From Clostridium sp. KNHs214 (lineage in GTDB: Bacteria; Bacillota; Clostridia; Clostridiales; Clostridiaceae), in contig NZ_JQMW01000013.1 of the NCBI RefSeq assembly GCF_000744935.1, positions 248,001 through 312,000 of the forward strand: a stretch of DNA of 64,000 bases, given 5' to 3'. The first letter of the stretch is position 1. Each line of letters opens with the position of its first letter. Shown here one piece after another: positions 17,376 through 27,560 of the stretch. The translations under genes and the position numbers were made by a program. Below the pieces are notes generated by a model. The model did not search any database. It was not told the origin of the DNA and saw only the letters and a list, made by a program, of their open reading frames with translations.

Positions 17376-18271
17376 TACTCTTCCTCCTTTTCACCATAAT
17401 ATATATCTATAATTCTTTTTCTTCTTTCCTTTAGAAAAACATATAGCAATTCTTTTATATATGGATGAATTATATCATCCTCATAACTATATACTATCTC
17501 TTTAATTTTATCTTCGCTTAACTTATCATTTATTTTATTTATTATAGTAACTGTTTCTTCATAGTATTCTTCTTTAATATGTTCAACTAATTCAAAATGT
17601 CTTATTCTATTAATTTTTTTCCACCTTATCATTGATTTCGATTTGCCAAAAATTAAAGATTCAAATCTCATCTTATCTTTTAAAAAATTCTTAACATCTT
17701 TGGGATTAATAAGACAACATAATGATGATCCATTATCATATAATGGTGATATTCTTATATTTCCATTTATTTTATTCCTTACTATACCCCAATTACTGTG
17801 ATGCCTATCACTATTTCCTATTAATGCATCAAATATAGGAATAGTTAAAAAATCTTTTCCTAATCCTGTTTCCTTAATTGATTTGAGTATCATATTTATA
17901 GAATAAGGTTCTTGTGTTTTACAGTCAATAAACTTATCCTGATTATATTCATTATATATATTAGTAATGTATTGAATACCTTCTATTAATTCCTCGTCTT
18001 TATCTAATATCATATAGCTCATAGAACCTATTCTACCATTAAATATTCCTATATCTACTTTAGCGCATTCTATCTCTAAAACTTCTGCCAATTGTGATGC
18101 AAGTTTTTCAGCCCAATATTCACCCGTAGGTCTTCCTATATCTGAACCTTTAGGAAACTTAAATATCCCTTTTTGCTTTGTTTCAGGATTAATAAGCCAT
18201 TTTTTCTCACTGGCTCCGCTACCGAATGGAGAATCTTCATCCACTTCCCATTTATCGAAATTGATTAACAC
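17375..18271 (-). CDS. HipA/HipT-like Ser/Thr kinase inside the BREX operon
   Basis: About 298 residues containing only the kinase part of HipA. The catalytic loop is GNSDRHHSNWGI (Asp near 155, Asn near 160) and the Mg-binding DxG lies in SPLYDNGSS (Asp near 179). FKFPK at the N-terminal lobe supplies the ATP-binding lysine. It lacks the N-terminal HipS-like subdomain, which is on the next protein. The frame opens at a GTG at 18283 that overlaps the ribosome binding site, so the GTG at 18271 is preferred. It lies between pglX and pglZ, on the same strand, and overlaps the HIRAN gene by one base. HipA-type kinases phosphorylate translation factors such as GltX; the target here is unknown. Confidence 0.82.
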   Translation of the reverse strand: MLINFDKWEVDEDSPFGSGASEKKWLINPETKQKGIFKFPKGSDIGRPTGEYWAEKLASQLAEVLEIECAKVDIGIFNGRIGSMSYMILDKDEELIEGIQYITNIYNEYNQDKFIDCKTQEPYSINMILKSIKETGLGKDFLTIPIFDALIGNSDRHHSNWGIVRNKINGNIRISPLYDNGSSLCCLINPKDVKNFLKDKMRFESLIFGKSKSMIRWKKINRIRHFELVEHIKEEYYEETVTIINKINDKLSEDKIKEIVYSYEDDIIHPYIKELLYVFLKERRKRIIDIYYGEKEEE

Positions 18272-18310
18272 TAATATATACACCTACCTTATACCTTTCT
18301 TTTCATAAGA

Positions 18311-18340
18311 TACAGGATATGCACTCTACATACCCTGTAT
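18311..18340 (-). promoter_or_regulatory. Hairpin between pglX and the kinase gene
   Basis: ATACAGG pairs with CCTGTAT around a 17-base loop in the 77-bp gap. There is no T run, so it may be an attenuator or a processing site that sets kinase level relative to the methyltransferase. Confidence 0.35.
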
Positions 18341-18348
18341 AAACTTTA

Positions 18349-21300
18349 TTATATCTTTGCTAATAAATCCATCTTAACTTCTTTACCTTTAGAATTAATT
18401 ACCTTAACTCCTTGAAATTTAGCATAATTAACTTTAACACCATCATCTAAATCAATAGATATTCTTTCATTAGCTAAATGTGCCACTACTTGATCATACT
18501 CTCTACACTCTTCTATTTGTTTTACTATTCTATCTATCTTCTTTTTAGCGTCTCTTCTATCTTTTGCAGTATACTCTTCCGAATCTACTATTAATTGCTG
18601 TCTTTGTATTTCTGCTTCATATTTTCTTTGCAATGTATGAATATAATCCGTTCTAACCCTTGCAACTGTTTGTTCATTGTATCTATGCATATAAATCAAT
18701 GCTTTAAACCCATTATTCTTACCAGACTCAAACATCCAGTAAATAGGTCTCTTTTTATAAACCTTTAAATGATCTTTATAAAAATCTTTAATAAAGTATC
18801 TTCTGATTGCCTGTCTAGCAGTTTCAGATGATTTTCTCCCAATGGAATCAGCAATGAAATCTAAGTTTTCTTCTAAAGTTTCCTCACTATATACAGTTCT
18901 AACAAAATCAATAAATCTTGAAACTATATCATCCTCAAAATATTCGTCCTCTGTGATAGGAAGGACATTATCAGCATCAGGCATAAAAGTAGCATCAACC
19001 CATGAATCTGATATAACATTACCATCATCATTTTTTTCTATTTTTCTAACTTTCTTTTCTTCTAAATCCCACTTATCCTTAAACTCTCCACCAGCATAAA
19101 TAAGCCCTTCTGAATCAATAGAATATCTACCTAACATGCACCCAACAGCATAAGAAATAAAGGATTTAATATCTCTTTCTCTATCCGCTTTTCTAATAGT
19201 TATGTCCTTATCCTGAACCTCTGGAGTTAATTCATATTGTAAACCGTAAATATTAATGAATATCCTATTTAATTCTTCTTCATTATGCTTTAACTGCTTA
19301 AAATTCTCTTCACATTCAGTCTCCCATATATTAAATACTGCACTTAATTTATATTTTTGTCCTTTATCTAGTAATTTTAATAATGGGTGAATTTTAAAAT
19401 CCCATGAGGTTTCAAATGAATCCCAATCATTTCTAGAAATTATTATATTATTATTCACCAAACCATTAATACGATCTCGTCTTTTATTAATACAATTATA
19501 TCTTATAGGTAAATTGCTTATTATACCGTTACTATAATGTAACCCACTGCAAAACATATTAACAAACGTTTGGAAAACATTTGAATTCATATATCCCATA
19601 AATAAACTCAAATCATCATTATTATTTGTAAATAATGTAGGTCCTGCAGTATCAAATATACATCCTAAATCAGTATATCTTACTGCAAAATTTCCAGTTG
19701 CAACATCACTCCAAGTACATCCTTCTTTAAAATAAAATTGTTCATTTCTTATTACTGATCCATTTTGTTTTTTTACTTTAGCACCATTTTGTTCCCAATT
19801 TATAAGAAGATCCTTATTTCCATACCAACGTCTAAAAGTACCTCCTTTATTATAGGGTATCCACCCTGTATTTTTATAATTGTTGTTTTCTGTAGAGCAT
19901 TTATTTATGTCTACCTCTGACCAATATCTAAGTAACAAATCATTGTTTCCTGTTTGTAATCCTACTTTACCATTTGCATAATTAGATATATTCTCATTAG
20001 ACTTAAATATATTAATTATTTCATCACTTATCCAATATGAAAATGAAGCCCCTAATAATAATTTGAAACTATTAATTTCTTTATTAAAATTATTTGTTTT
20101 TTCAAAAAATTGTTCTTCTTTTTGCATATAACTATATATATCTAATTTTTTAAACTTAGTTTTATAATGCATTTTCATTTTCATATTTCTTAACGTAAAT
20201 GCTGTAGTTTGAACAACCTCACCTGAAATTTCTTCAAATGCCTTAGACCCTAAATGCAAAAGATTCGTTAAATTTTTACTCTCTATTATTTTGTTTCTAA
20301 ATTTATCATAACTATTATTAAAAAGCCATGATTGTTGTGTTATCATTGCACAAAATTTTTTATTAGATGTATACTTAAAACTTCTATCTATAAATGATAC
20401 TGCTAAATCTCTTTTATTTGAAATATAATTCTTATCTATAAATTTCTTTAGTTTTAAACTCATATTACTACTTCCCATATAAGGTGGATTACTTATACAA
20501 ACCTCATACTTCCTACTCATTATCTCTGCCTGCTTAATTATCATAGGAAGTTTATCTAAAAGCATTTTTCTATAGTCACCAAATATAAAGTTTTTCTCTT
20601 TTTCAATTTCTTTTAATCTTTGCTTCATCATTTCAAAGTTAACTTTTTCAACTTCAAGTATAGAACCATACTCCTTGGCATCATTAAATGTTTCAACTAA
20701 ATATTCAACATCTTTTCTTAATTGTTGATTTTCGCTTACAAAATACTTTATAGCTTCCTTGCCTGATTTTGTAGTTAAATTATTACTCTCTTGTATTGAA
20801 CATAAATTCAACTCGAAATGCTCTCTTTCTATCTCCCTAAACAATCTTCTATTATAATGCCTAGCCTTCATTATTAAAGCAAATGATGCTAATTGTGCTG
20901 CTCTATCATCTATATCTAATCCATATAGATTATTTTGTAATATTAATCTAGGTATTTCTCTTTCGGAATACCCTGCTGTTTCATAGATTTTATATAATAC
21001 ATCAAAGGCATAAACTAAAATATGTCCTGATCCCATACATGGATCTAATACCTTTATATCTTCTGGTTTTAATTTACTATGTTCTTCTCTTATTTTCTTT
21101 AATTCCTCTTCTACTTCTGGCTCTTGCTCGGCTTCTTCTAGGTAGTATTTCCACTGTTTTTGAAGTTCCTCATTTGGATGCCCTTCTAACCATAGTCTAC
21201 CTAGTGAATTTTCTACCATATATTTAACTATCCATTTTGGAGTAAATAATTGTGTTGCTGCTGGAATGTTTTCTTTTGTTATTTTTACATTCTTCTTTAA

Positions 21301-22026
21301 TGCTGCAAATACTTCATCTTTCTTTTCTGATATGTAGTATTGATACATCCAACCTATTATTTCTACTTCTTCTTTCCAGTCCTCTTCCTCTATATCTTCT
21401 ACCATTTTTCTTATTACAGAACCCTCCTCTAAAAGGTTGTCTGGTAGCAATAATTCCGTATAATCACTTATCTTTTCAAACATTTGAGGTATTATATTAC
21501 CTAATTCGTTACACTGTCTTACTAATATATATTTATACAATTCTCTTATATCATTTTGTTTTTGTTTGGATGTTTTTTCATTTCCATTTTCATCTGTATC
21601 TGATATTAAATTATCAACTTTTTTAATGTCTAATGATAATTCTTCTATAATGTTATACACCTTTGACAATGCATCAGGTTCAGTTTTTCCATCTAACTGT
21701 GATGAAAGCACTCTTATACCTGTTGGAAGATATTCATTAACTTCCATATATCTAAGCCCCATAAATCTATTGAACCAAGTATAAGCTACTTCTTCCATTA
21801 CTTGTTCAAAACCTTTTTCATTAACTTCTCTCACCAATTTATCTCTATTATCTTTAGAAAGTTTAAATATCTCATTATTACCTTCTAATTTAAATCCACC
21901 TTGAACTGCTACTGCATCTTGAATTTTATTTTCAGCAACACCTATTCTATTGGCTCGTTCACTAACTGAACTTATAAGTTTTCTTCTAGCCCATGCCGCA
22001 AAAGATTTTATTTTGTTCTTATCCAT
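18349..22026 (-). CDS. pglX: BREX N6-adenine methyltransferase PglX
   Basis: 1225 residues, the usual size for BREX type 1 PglX. The SAM-binding motif is LDPCMGSGHIL (DPCMGSGH at 328-335) and the catalytic motif is SNPPY (NPPY 513-516), giving the order of a gamma-type adenine methyltransferase. A long C-terminal region (about 600-1225) with a GWIPYNKGG element would hold target recognition. PglX marks host DNA at a non-palindromic site; phage DNA lacks the mark. An ATG follows GGAGGAG. It lies 49 bp downstream of brxC. No frameshift is seen, so phase-variable switching is not evident. Confidence 0.95.
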   Translation of the reverse strand: MDKNKIKSFAAWARRKLISSVSERANRIGVAENKIQDAVAVQGGFKLEGNNEIFKLSKDNRDKLVREVNEKGFEQVMEEVAYTWFNRFMGLRYMEVNEYLPTGIRVLSSQLDGKTEPDALSKVYNIIEELSLDIKKVDNLISDTDENGNEKTSKQKQNDIRELYKYILVRQCNELGNIIPQMFEKISDYTELLLPDNLLEEGSVIRKMVEDIEEEDWKEEVEIIGWMYQYYISEKKDEVFAALKKNVKITKENIPAATQLFTPKWIVKYMVENSLGRLWLEGHPNEELQKQWKYYLEEAEQEPEVEEELKKIREEHSKLKPEDIKVLDPCMGSGHILVYAFDVLYKIYETAGYSEREIPRLILQNNLYGLDIDDRAAQLASFALIMKARHYNRRLFREIEREHFELNLCSIQESNNLTTKSGKEAIKYFVSENQQLRKDVEYLVETFNDAKEYGSILEVEKVNFEMMKQRLKEIEKEKNFIFGDYRKMLLDKLPMIIKQAEIMSRKYEVCISNPPYMGSSNMSLKLKKFIDKNYISNKRDLAVSFIDRSFKYTSNKKFCAMITQQSWLFNNSYDKFRNKIIESKNLTNLLHLGSKAFEEISGEVVQTTAFTLRNMKMKMHYKTKFKKLDIYSYMQKEEQFFEKTNNFNKEINSFKLLLGASFSYWISDEIINIFKSNENISNYANGKVGLQTGNNDLLLRYWSEVDINKCSTENNNYKNTGWIPYNKGGTFRRWYGNKDLLINWEQNGAKVKKQNGSVIRNEQFYFKEGCTWSDVATGNFAVRYTDLGCIFDTAGPTLFTNNNDDLSLFMGYMNSNVFQTFVNMFCSGLHYSNGIISNLPIRYNCINKRRDRINGLVNNNIIISRNDWDSFETSWDFKIHPLLKLLDKGQKYKLSAVFNIWETECEENFKQLKHNEEELNRIFINIYGLQYELTPEVQDKDITIRKADRERDIKSFISYAVGCMLGRYSIDSEGLIYAGGEFKDKWDLEEKKVRKIEKNDDGNVISDSWVDATFMPDADNVLPITEDEYFEDDIVSRFIDFVRTVYSEETLEENLDFIADSIGRKSSETARQAIRRYFIKDFYKDHLKVYKKRPIYWMFESGKNNGFKALIYMHRYNEQTVARVRTDYIHTLQRKYEAEIQRQQLIVDSEEYTAKDRRDAKKKIDRIVKQIEECREYDQVVAHLANERISIDLDDGVKVNYAKFQGVKVINSKGKEVKMDLLAKI

Positions 22027-22051
22027 TTGTACTCCTCCATCATAACTTTAT

Positions 22052-22069
22052 AGGGGAGTTTCCTCCCCT
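22052..22069 (-). promoter_or_regulatory. Small hairpin between brxC and pglX
   Basis: AAGGGGA / TCCCCT in the 49-bp gap, just before the pglX ribosome binding site. It could tune readthrough or protect the pglX message. Confidence 0.35.
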
Positions 22070-22075
22070 TAGGTT

Positions 22076-25000
22076 TTATACCAAACTAATTATTGTATCT
22101 TTTTCTAATTCTTCTCTTAATTTTTTTCTTAGAACTTCTATCACTTCATCTATATCTTCATTATTCTTTATGGTTTTTTGACCTTTAACTAATTCCCTCA
22201 TGCTAAGGGTTTTAGTTTTAATAACTACCTCTGGTATAGGTTCTACTTTATACTCTGATGTAGGGGTTTTATTTTCACCTTTTCCCACTTTTTCTGCTAC
22301 TCTACTTGCCTCTTTTATTTCTTTTGCCTTTATTCTCTTTTGAATCTCATCTTCTGTTACTATTTCCTTAATCCACTTTAACTTAATCTTTTCCGCAAGA
22401 TCTGACATTGATGAAAGTACAGCAAAACTACTTGCACTTAAAGCTCTATTATAAAGATTATCAAATTCTTCAATTATTTTATCTTCAAATTTCCCCTTAA
22501 ACTCATATGCATCTAAAGTTTCAAAGACCTCGTTTCTGCACTTTTCTATGAAGCCTTTTACAGGGATACTTTCCTCTTCTAATAATGAAACTATCCTATT
22601 ACTATACCTTTCTATTAAAAGAGGTATTGTAGGTATCTTGACATAAGGTTTAGGCATTCTTATTATTTCTTTTATTTCTTCTACAATTCTCTCTATATCA
22701 TCATTAACTATATATTCCTTATTTTCTTTAAAGTTTTCTAACTTATCTATTGCATCATCAAATATACTTCTTTGTTCTCCTTTGGATGAAAAATCTATTC
22801 TTCCATTCTCTTTCTTATAGAAGAATCCCTTTATTTCATCAATATTATCTGCATAGTCTAAAAAGTCATCTTCTAAATCATATATTTTTTTAAAAAAATC
22901 CATTGTATCTGAAATCGCTATTACCTCTGCAAATAATCTTTTTCCATCTTTTAAAATCTTTTCTCCTGGATAAGCTGCTTGAAATTTAAAGTTAATAAGC
23001 ATTTCATTTATTTTTAAAAGCTCTTCCCTGCATTCATCCTTAAATATGCTCATCATTCCATCCTCATCCGTTGGTAATGATGAAAAACCAAATAAATCTT
23101 GATTTAAATCTTTAATCACTTCTATATATTTTTGATTTACTTTTTCTCTAGTTTTTAATATAACTCTTTCAACATATTCTCTCTTAGTTACATAGTTTAC
23201 AACTTCTCTATTATTAGGGGTTAATACTTCACCATTTAATATAACCTTGATCTCTTGTTTTTTAAATAAAGTTACTATCATAGCTTGTATATCTATGTCT
23301 TTCCATCCATAAGGAGCATTTGAAAACTTAGTTAATATGCTCTTAACTGTAACTTGAAGGTTTCTTGAAGAACTAGTTTGTATATGATTATTAACTTCAT
23401 ATATAGCTAATCTATTTGGATTTGTATCGACTAATTCCATTTGATTGAATCTAGCATCTATTATGTCATAGAGCTCTTTAGCATTTTCTCTAAACTCTTT
23501 CACATAGTTTATTTTGTTATATTTAGAATCTACTAAAGCCTTTAACCCTGTATTTATTCTATCTACCCCACCTTTTTCCTTTATATCTAAAAAGCTACCA
23601 TTTACATAAACCTGAGCCGTTCTTAAAGTATCTTCTATTAAAAATTTTGCTCTTCTTGCTCTATCTTCCCTTTCTCTACTTTTCTTTACCTTAATATCCT
23701 CTATAGCAGTACTAGATTTTGTTCCACCCTTAACCCTTAGATAAGCATCTATCTTTAATACATTTTCTATTTCTTCTAAATAGTTAACATTATTTGATAT
23801 GTTTATAATCACATTATTTTCTCTAGCGGATAATAATTTCAATTCACTTTCACTTGAAATACCTACTAAATCAAAGTTTGCAGTTATTATTTTAACTCCT
23901 ATTTCGCTGATTTGAGGTCCTCTTGTTCTGTCATCTACAATTTTATTAAATGTAAATTGATATTTTCTTGAATATGAAAATTTAGTGTCTCCATATATAT
24001 CATCAAAAATTATTTCTCCAACCTTTTGAGTTACTTCTCCATTATCAACTGGCATATTCTTGATTTCTTTATTTACATCTTGTTCATCATTGGTTAGAAA
24101 TACATATTCATCACCATTTTTTTGTACTAACGTTTCTCTTATTAATCTATTTAAAGACTCCTGAACTTTTTTCTTTATTTCTAACTTATCTGCATTTATT
24201 TCGTTTACTAGTAATGTAGAAATATTCTCTATATTCGCCTTTACTTCCTTTACATATTTAACTAAAAATAATAATTTTAAAACTTCCACATCAAATTTAT
24301 TTAAATGTTCATTTTTTTCTGCATGAATAATAACTGTTCTTACAGATGAATCTAAAAAGGTTTCAATAGTTTTATAAAATGCTGAAAATGGTATAAATAT
24401 ATCAGTATCCTCATTCATATACTCTATAGCCACTTGTTGATATGCTCCAAGTAAACTTCTTTCTCCCTTAGATAAACTCTTTCCAGATGCTCCATGCTCT
24501 CTAACACCATTAAATGCTGCTTGAAGTAAATTAAATTGATAAGGTATAAATGGGTAAACCTCTGCAAACTCATCTCCATTTTTATATAATTTCATTTCAG
24601 CAGTATCCGATGTAAATGTTAAGAGATTCTTTATTATAGATTCCTTTTGCTCATATAATGCTTTTAGGTGACTTGTAGCACCAGCATTTTTCCTAAGTAT
24701 ACGTTTCTTAATTACTTCATCAACATTTGCAGAAGATAAAGACAATCTAGTATTAAACCTACCTTGTATTTTGGAAAAGTCATTTCCCTTAACTTTTGTA
24801 AATTCATCTAATCCTTCTTGTGATGTAACTATAACCCAGCACTTACCACCACACTTAGTTCCTAAATCCTCTACAACAGTTTGAAGATTTAGCATAAGTT
24901 GTGTATTATCTCCTATGTATTGACCTATCTCATCTACTAAGAATACAACATGATGATTTTTCCCTTTTGATTCACTATATTCTTTAACTCTAGAGGCAAA

Positions 25001-25723
25001 TTTATCTATACTTAATGAATAGTTTTCTTCACATTTATTGTACCAATTCCTCGCTGCCTCTTCACTCATCTTGGTGGTTTTTGACAATGCCTCTACAATT
25101 GAATCTTCTTCATAGTAAAAATCTTCTCTTGCTTCTACCCATGAATTACCTGCTATTTCTTCAAAGGTTTCTTTAAAGTTTCCATAAACTTCATCTTTAA
25201 CCAATTGCCTTTCTAAATCTGCTATCCATGGCATAGAACCGCATAGACCTTGCATTTCATTAAACACCTTATTAAATACATTAACTATAGCATCCTTATT
25301 AGCTTTAGAATTTGAATCCGATTTTGAATCTATATTAAAAAGGATAACATCGGCTAATACATCACCTGCTTGTTTCATATTGTCTAAAACAAAATTATCT
25401 AAATCTTTATCATCAAAGTAATTTATAGCCTTTTTTCCTTCAATTTCTCTGTTTTCTAAAAGATAAGAAAGTATCTTTAAAAAGTGAGATTTACCACTAC
25501 CAAAGAAACCAGAAATCCAAACTCCATTTTTATCTGTATTTCCTACAATACTTGTTTTGTAAGCTTTAAAAAACCTATCAATATGTTTTCTTAATTCACC
25601 TGTTACCACATACTCTTCTAACTCTTGCTTAATATTTTCATCATCTGCCTGACCTACTTTTATAACACCTTTTATATCTCTATCAATTTTCTTATAAAAC
25701 ATTTCTTTCAGCTTAAATTCCAT
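22076..25723 (-). CDS. brxC: BREX P-loop ATPase BrxC
   Basis: 1215 residues, typical of BrxC/PglY. The Walker A motif is GFFGSGKSH (72-80) and the Walker B-like VVFLVDEIGQYIG lies near 255. The long C-terminal part (about 900-1215) is helical and charged, with probable coiled coils. BrxC is a required ATPase of the BREX complex, needed for methylation and defence in studied systems. It is in order after brxB, 104 bp away, with GGGGGG upstream of the ATG. Confidence 0.95.
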   Translation of the reverse strand: MEFKLKEMFYKKIDRDIKGVIKVGQADDENIKQELEEYVVTGELRKHIDRFFKAYKTSIVGNTDKNGVWISGFFGSGKSHFLKILSYLLENREIEGKKAINYFDDKDLDNFVLDNMKQAGDVLADVILFNIDSKSDSNSKANKDAIVNVFNKVFNEMQGLCGSMPWIADLERQLVKDEVYGNFKETFEEIAGNSWVEAREDFYYEEDSIVEALSKTTKMSEEAARNWYNKCEENYSLSIDKFASRVKEYSESKGKNHHVVFLVDEIGQYIGDNTQLMLNLQTVVEDLGTKCGGKCWVIVTSQEGLDEFTKVKGNDFSKIQGRFNTRLSLSSANVDEVIKKRILRKNAGATSHLKALYEQKESIIKNLLTFTSDTAEMKLYKNGDEFAEVYPFIPYQFNLLQAAFNGVREHGASGKSLSKGERSLLGAYQQVAIEYMNEDTDIFIPFSAFYKTIETFLDSSVRTVIIHAEKNEHLNKFDVEVLKLLFLVKYVKEVKANIENISTLLVNEINADKLEIKKKVQESLNRLIRETLVQKNGDEYVFLTNDEQDVNKEIKNMPVDNGEVTQKVGEIIFDDIYGDTKFSYSRKYQFTFNKIVDDRTRGPQISEIGVKIITANFDLVGISSESELKLLSARENNVIINISNNVNYLEEIENVLKIDAYLRVKGGTKSSTAIEDIKVKKSREREDRARRAKFLIEDTLRTAQVYVNGSFLDIKEKGGVDRINTGLKALVDSKYNKINYVKEFRENAKELYDIIDARFNQMELVDTNPNRLAIYEVNNHIQTSSSRNLQVTVKSILTKFSNAPYGWKDIDIQAMIVTLFKKQEIKVILNGEVLTPNNREVVNYVTKREYVERVILKTREKVNQKYIEVIKDLNQDLFGFSSLPTDEDGMMSIFKDECREELLKINEMLINFKFQAAYPGEKILKDGKRLFAEVIAISDTMDFFKKIYDLEDDFLDYADNIDEIKGFFYKKENGRIDFSSKGEQRSIFDDAIDKLENFKENKEYIVNDDIERIVEEIKEIIRMPKPYVKIPTIPLLIERYSNRIVSLLEEESIPVKGFIEKCRNEVFETLDAYEFKGKFEDKIIEEFDNLYNRALSASSFAVLSSMSDLAEKIKLKWIKEIVTEDEIQKRIKAKEIKEASRVAEKVGKGENKTPTSEYKVEPIPEVVIKTKTLSMRELVKGQKTIKNNEDIDEVIEVLRKKLREELEKDTIISLV

Positions 25724-25827
25724 TTGATTTTCCCCCCAACACTTTTAATATTTATCCCATGACTAATCACCGATAAAACTCTTATTTTTATAATTATTGG
25801 TTAAACTTCGTTAAATTACAAAGTTAG

Positions 25828-26409
25828 TTATACCCTATCCACAAGTGGAAATGCTCTATAATAATTATCATCTTTTAAACTGTTAAACAACATAAGTGTT
25901 CCACCATCATAGTTTCCTGGAAAAAACATTACTAAAGGCTGCTTTTCCACAATTCTATGTAGGTTATTTAAAATAGTATGCGACCTTATTATGGGCCATG
26001 ACTTTCCTACGCCCGTTAAGAATACTATATCAGTATCCTCCAGCCGTTCTGTTATATACTTAACTACTAAATCATTTTCTAAAGTTAATCTTAAAGTTTT
26101 CTTAGTTGCATTTAGTACATATTGACTACCCTTTTTCTCTTCCATTTGAAAATTTTTTTTAAGATATCCCTTTAATTCTAAAATCTCTAATATAATTTCA
26201 TAAAGATCAAATTCTATTATATTTAATCCATATGTACTCTTAATTTTTTCTTTTATAAATTTCACTTTATCCCTAACTAAAAGTTCATATTCGGGCTCAT
26301 AGTCAAAAACATAGAATCCAATTTCATTACCAAGCCCTTTATTTTTTCTAAAGTTAGGCTCTGTTATCCTAGGTATTATCTCATCAATTCTTTGATATAT
26401 ATCTTTCAT
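25828..26409 (-). CDS. brxB: BREX protein BrxB (DUF1788)
   Basis: 193 residues, the usual length. FLTGVGKSWPIIRSHTILNNL and PLVMFFPGNYDGGTLMLF are the conserved central and C-terminal segments of DUF1788. The family is required for BREX methylation and defence; its biochemical role is not established. It starts after GGGAGGG, 58 bp downstream of brxA. Confidence 0.93.
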   Translation of the reverse strand: MKDIYQRIDEIIPRITEPNFRKNKGLGNEIGFYVFDYEPEYELLVRDKVKFIKEKIKSTYGLNIIEFDLYEIILEILELKGYLKKNFQMEEKKGSQYVLNATKKTLRLTLENDLVVKYITERLEDTDIVFLTGVGKSWPIIRSHTILNNLHRIVEKQPLVMFFPGNYDGGTLMLFNSLKDDNYYRAFPLVDRV

Positions 26410-26467
26410 TTATACCCTCCCATATTCTAAAAAACACACAACAATTATAATGTGTTACGCCTTCTTG

Positions 26468-27064
26468 CTACTCCCTATCTCCTATTATAGCGTTTATATA
26501 CATTTTATCTCCTATTTTATATAAATGTTCTTTAACTTCTCTATCCAAAATAGGAATCTTTATCTTTCTATCACCCTTTTGATTTTCAATAAGTCCACAC
26601 TCAAAAATAATTCTTACATAAACCTGTTTTAACTTTTTCAATGTGTACTCCGTCCACGAAGCCACTTTTTCACTTTGCTCTTTCTTACTTTGAAAAAATA
26701 AATTAAAATCTTTGTCTCTTAATAATAAATCTCTTAATAATATTTTTTCCTTATAAACTTCATTCATAAACTCAAAAAATAATCTATCTGTTTTAATAAT
26801 TGAATACAAAACAAGAATTTTTGATGTCTCTATATTTCCTTCTGATATTTTATTTATTATAAAATTATCTAAATCTTTAAGTCTTGTCACTATAATTGAT
26901 GCAACTTCCTTCTTTCTAGCTTCACTTTCAAGCTGGAAAATATTATCTTTTACCGATTTATTTTTTATTTCATCTATTGATATCCCTGTATTTATAAGGA
27001 CTGCAGCCTTTTTAGTTTCTTTGTATAAATATGGTCTAGACTTAATAGTAGATTTATATTCCAT
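26468..27064 (-). CDS. brxA: BREX protein BrxA (DUF1819)
   Basis: About 198 residues, matching the family. KSTIKSRPYLYKETKKAAVLI at the N terminus and the helical C-terminal part fit DUF1819, whose known structures resemble RNA-binding NusB-like folds and bind DNA. It is the first gene of the locus. The frame opens at a GTG (27076) that is part of the GGAGGTG ribosome binding site, so the ATG at 27064 is the likely start. No sharp promoter was identified upstream. Confidence 0.92.
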   Translation of the reverse strand: MEYKSTIKSRPYLYKETKKAAVLINTGISIDEIKNKSVKDNIFQLESEARKKEVASIIVTRLKDLDNFIINKISEGNIETSKILVLYSIIKTDRLFFEFMNEVYKEKILLRDLLLRDKDFNLFFQSKKEQSEKVASWTEYTLKKLKQVYVRIIFECGLIENQKGDRKIKIPILDREVKEHLYKIGDKMYINAIIGDRE

Positions 27065-27274
27065 AACAAAATTCACCTCCGTGGTCCAGTTTTACAGTAA
27101 TAATTGTAACATATTACAAAGTAAATATACATGATTAAAAATCACTCATTATCATTTACCGATTCTAAATTATAAATTTACAATTTTCCCTATATATTAA
27201 TCATTTTTCATTATTCATTACTCACTGTTCATTGATCATTGTTCATCGAGCATTGATTATTGATCATTCCCCTA

Positions 27275-27495
27275 ATCCTCTCCGTATTCCCCCTAGCCCT
27301 TTTCATCCTTATACTCCATGCATCATTGTAAACAGTGTTACATATTTCAATGATTCTATCTACTGTTATTTTTTCATATTTATCTTCCAGATCCTTTAAC
27401 TTTTTAAAGTCTTTCTAATAGTATTTGATAAACAACAACTTAAAATTGCTATCCTCTTTACATATGGATGACACTGCTTTGTTTTGGCATTTCTA
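27275..27495 (-). pseudogene. Degraded ORF remnant upstream of brxA
   Basis: The minus strand reads about 80 codons of protein-like sequence. CQNKAVSSICKEDSNFKLLF is followed by an in-frame TAG and then DFKKLKDLEDKYEKITVDR, IIEICNTVYNDAWSIRMKRA. There is no start or ribosome binding site. The family is not recognised. It lies between brxA and the next chromosomal gene and probably marks the right edge of the acquired island. Confidence 0.45.
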
Positions 27496-27515
27496 TAGGA
27501 TCATATATTAAGAAA

Positions 27516-27556
27516 AGACCATAAGAAAAGTAATATCATTACTTTCTTATGGCCTT
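27516..27556. terminator. Terminator downstream of the TIM-barrel isomerase gene
   Basis: On the minus strand GGCCATAAGAAAGTAAT pairs with ATTACTTTTCTTATGGTC, a stem of about 17 bp with one mismatch, then TTTTC. It lies 82 bp past the isomerase stop, behind the tandem repeats. Confidence 0.75.
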
Positions 27557-27560
27557 ATTA

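Noticed and set aside
27175-27275. Possible CRISPR or tandem array in the ATTGATCATTGTTCAT-type region upstream of brxA
   Set aside because: Units are short, irregular and without spacers. It is low-complexity sequence of a kind also seen near 33830, 58290 and 62590.
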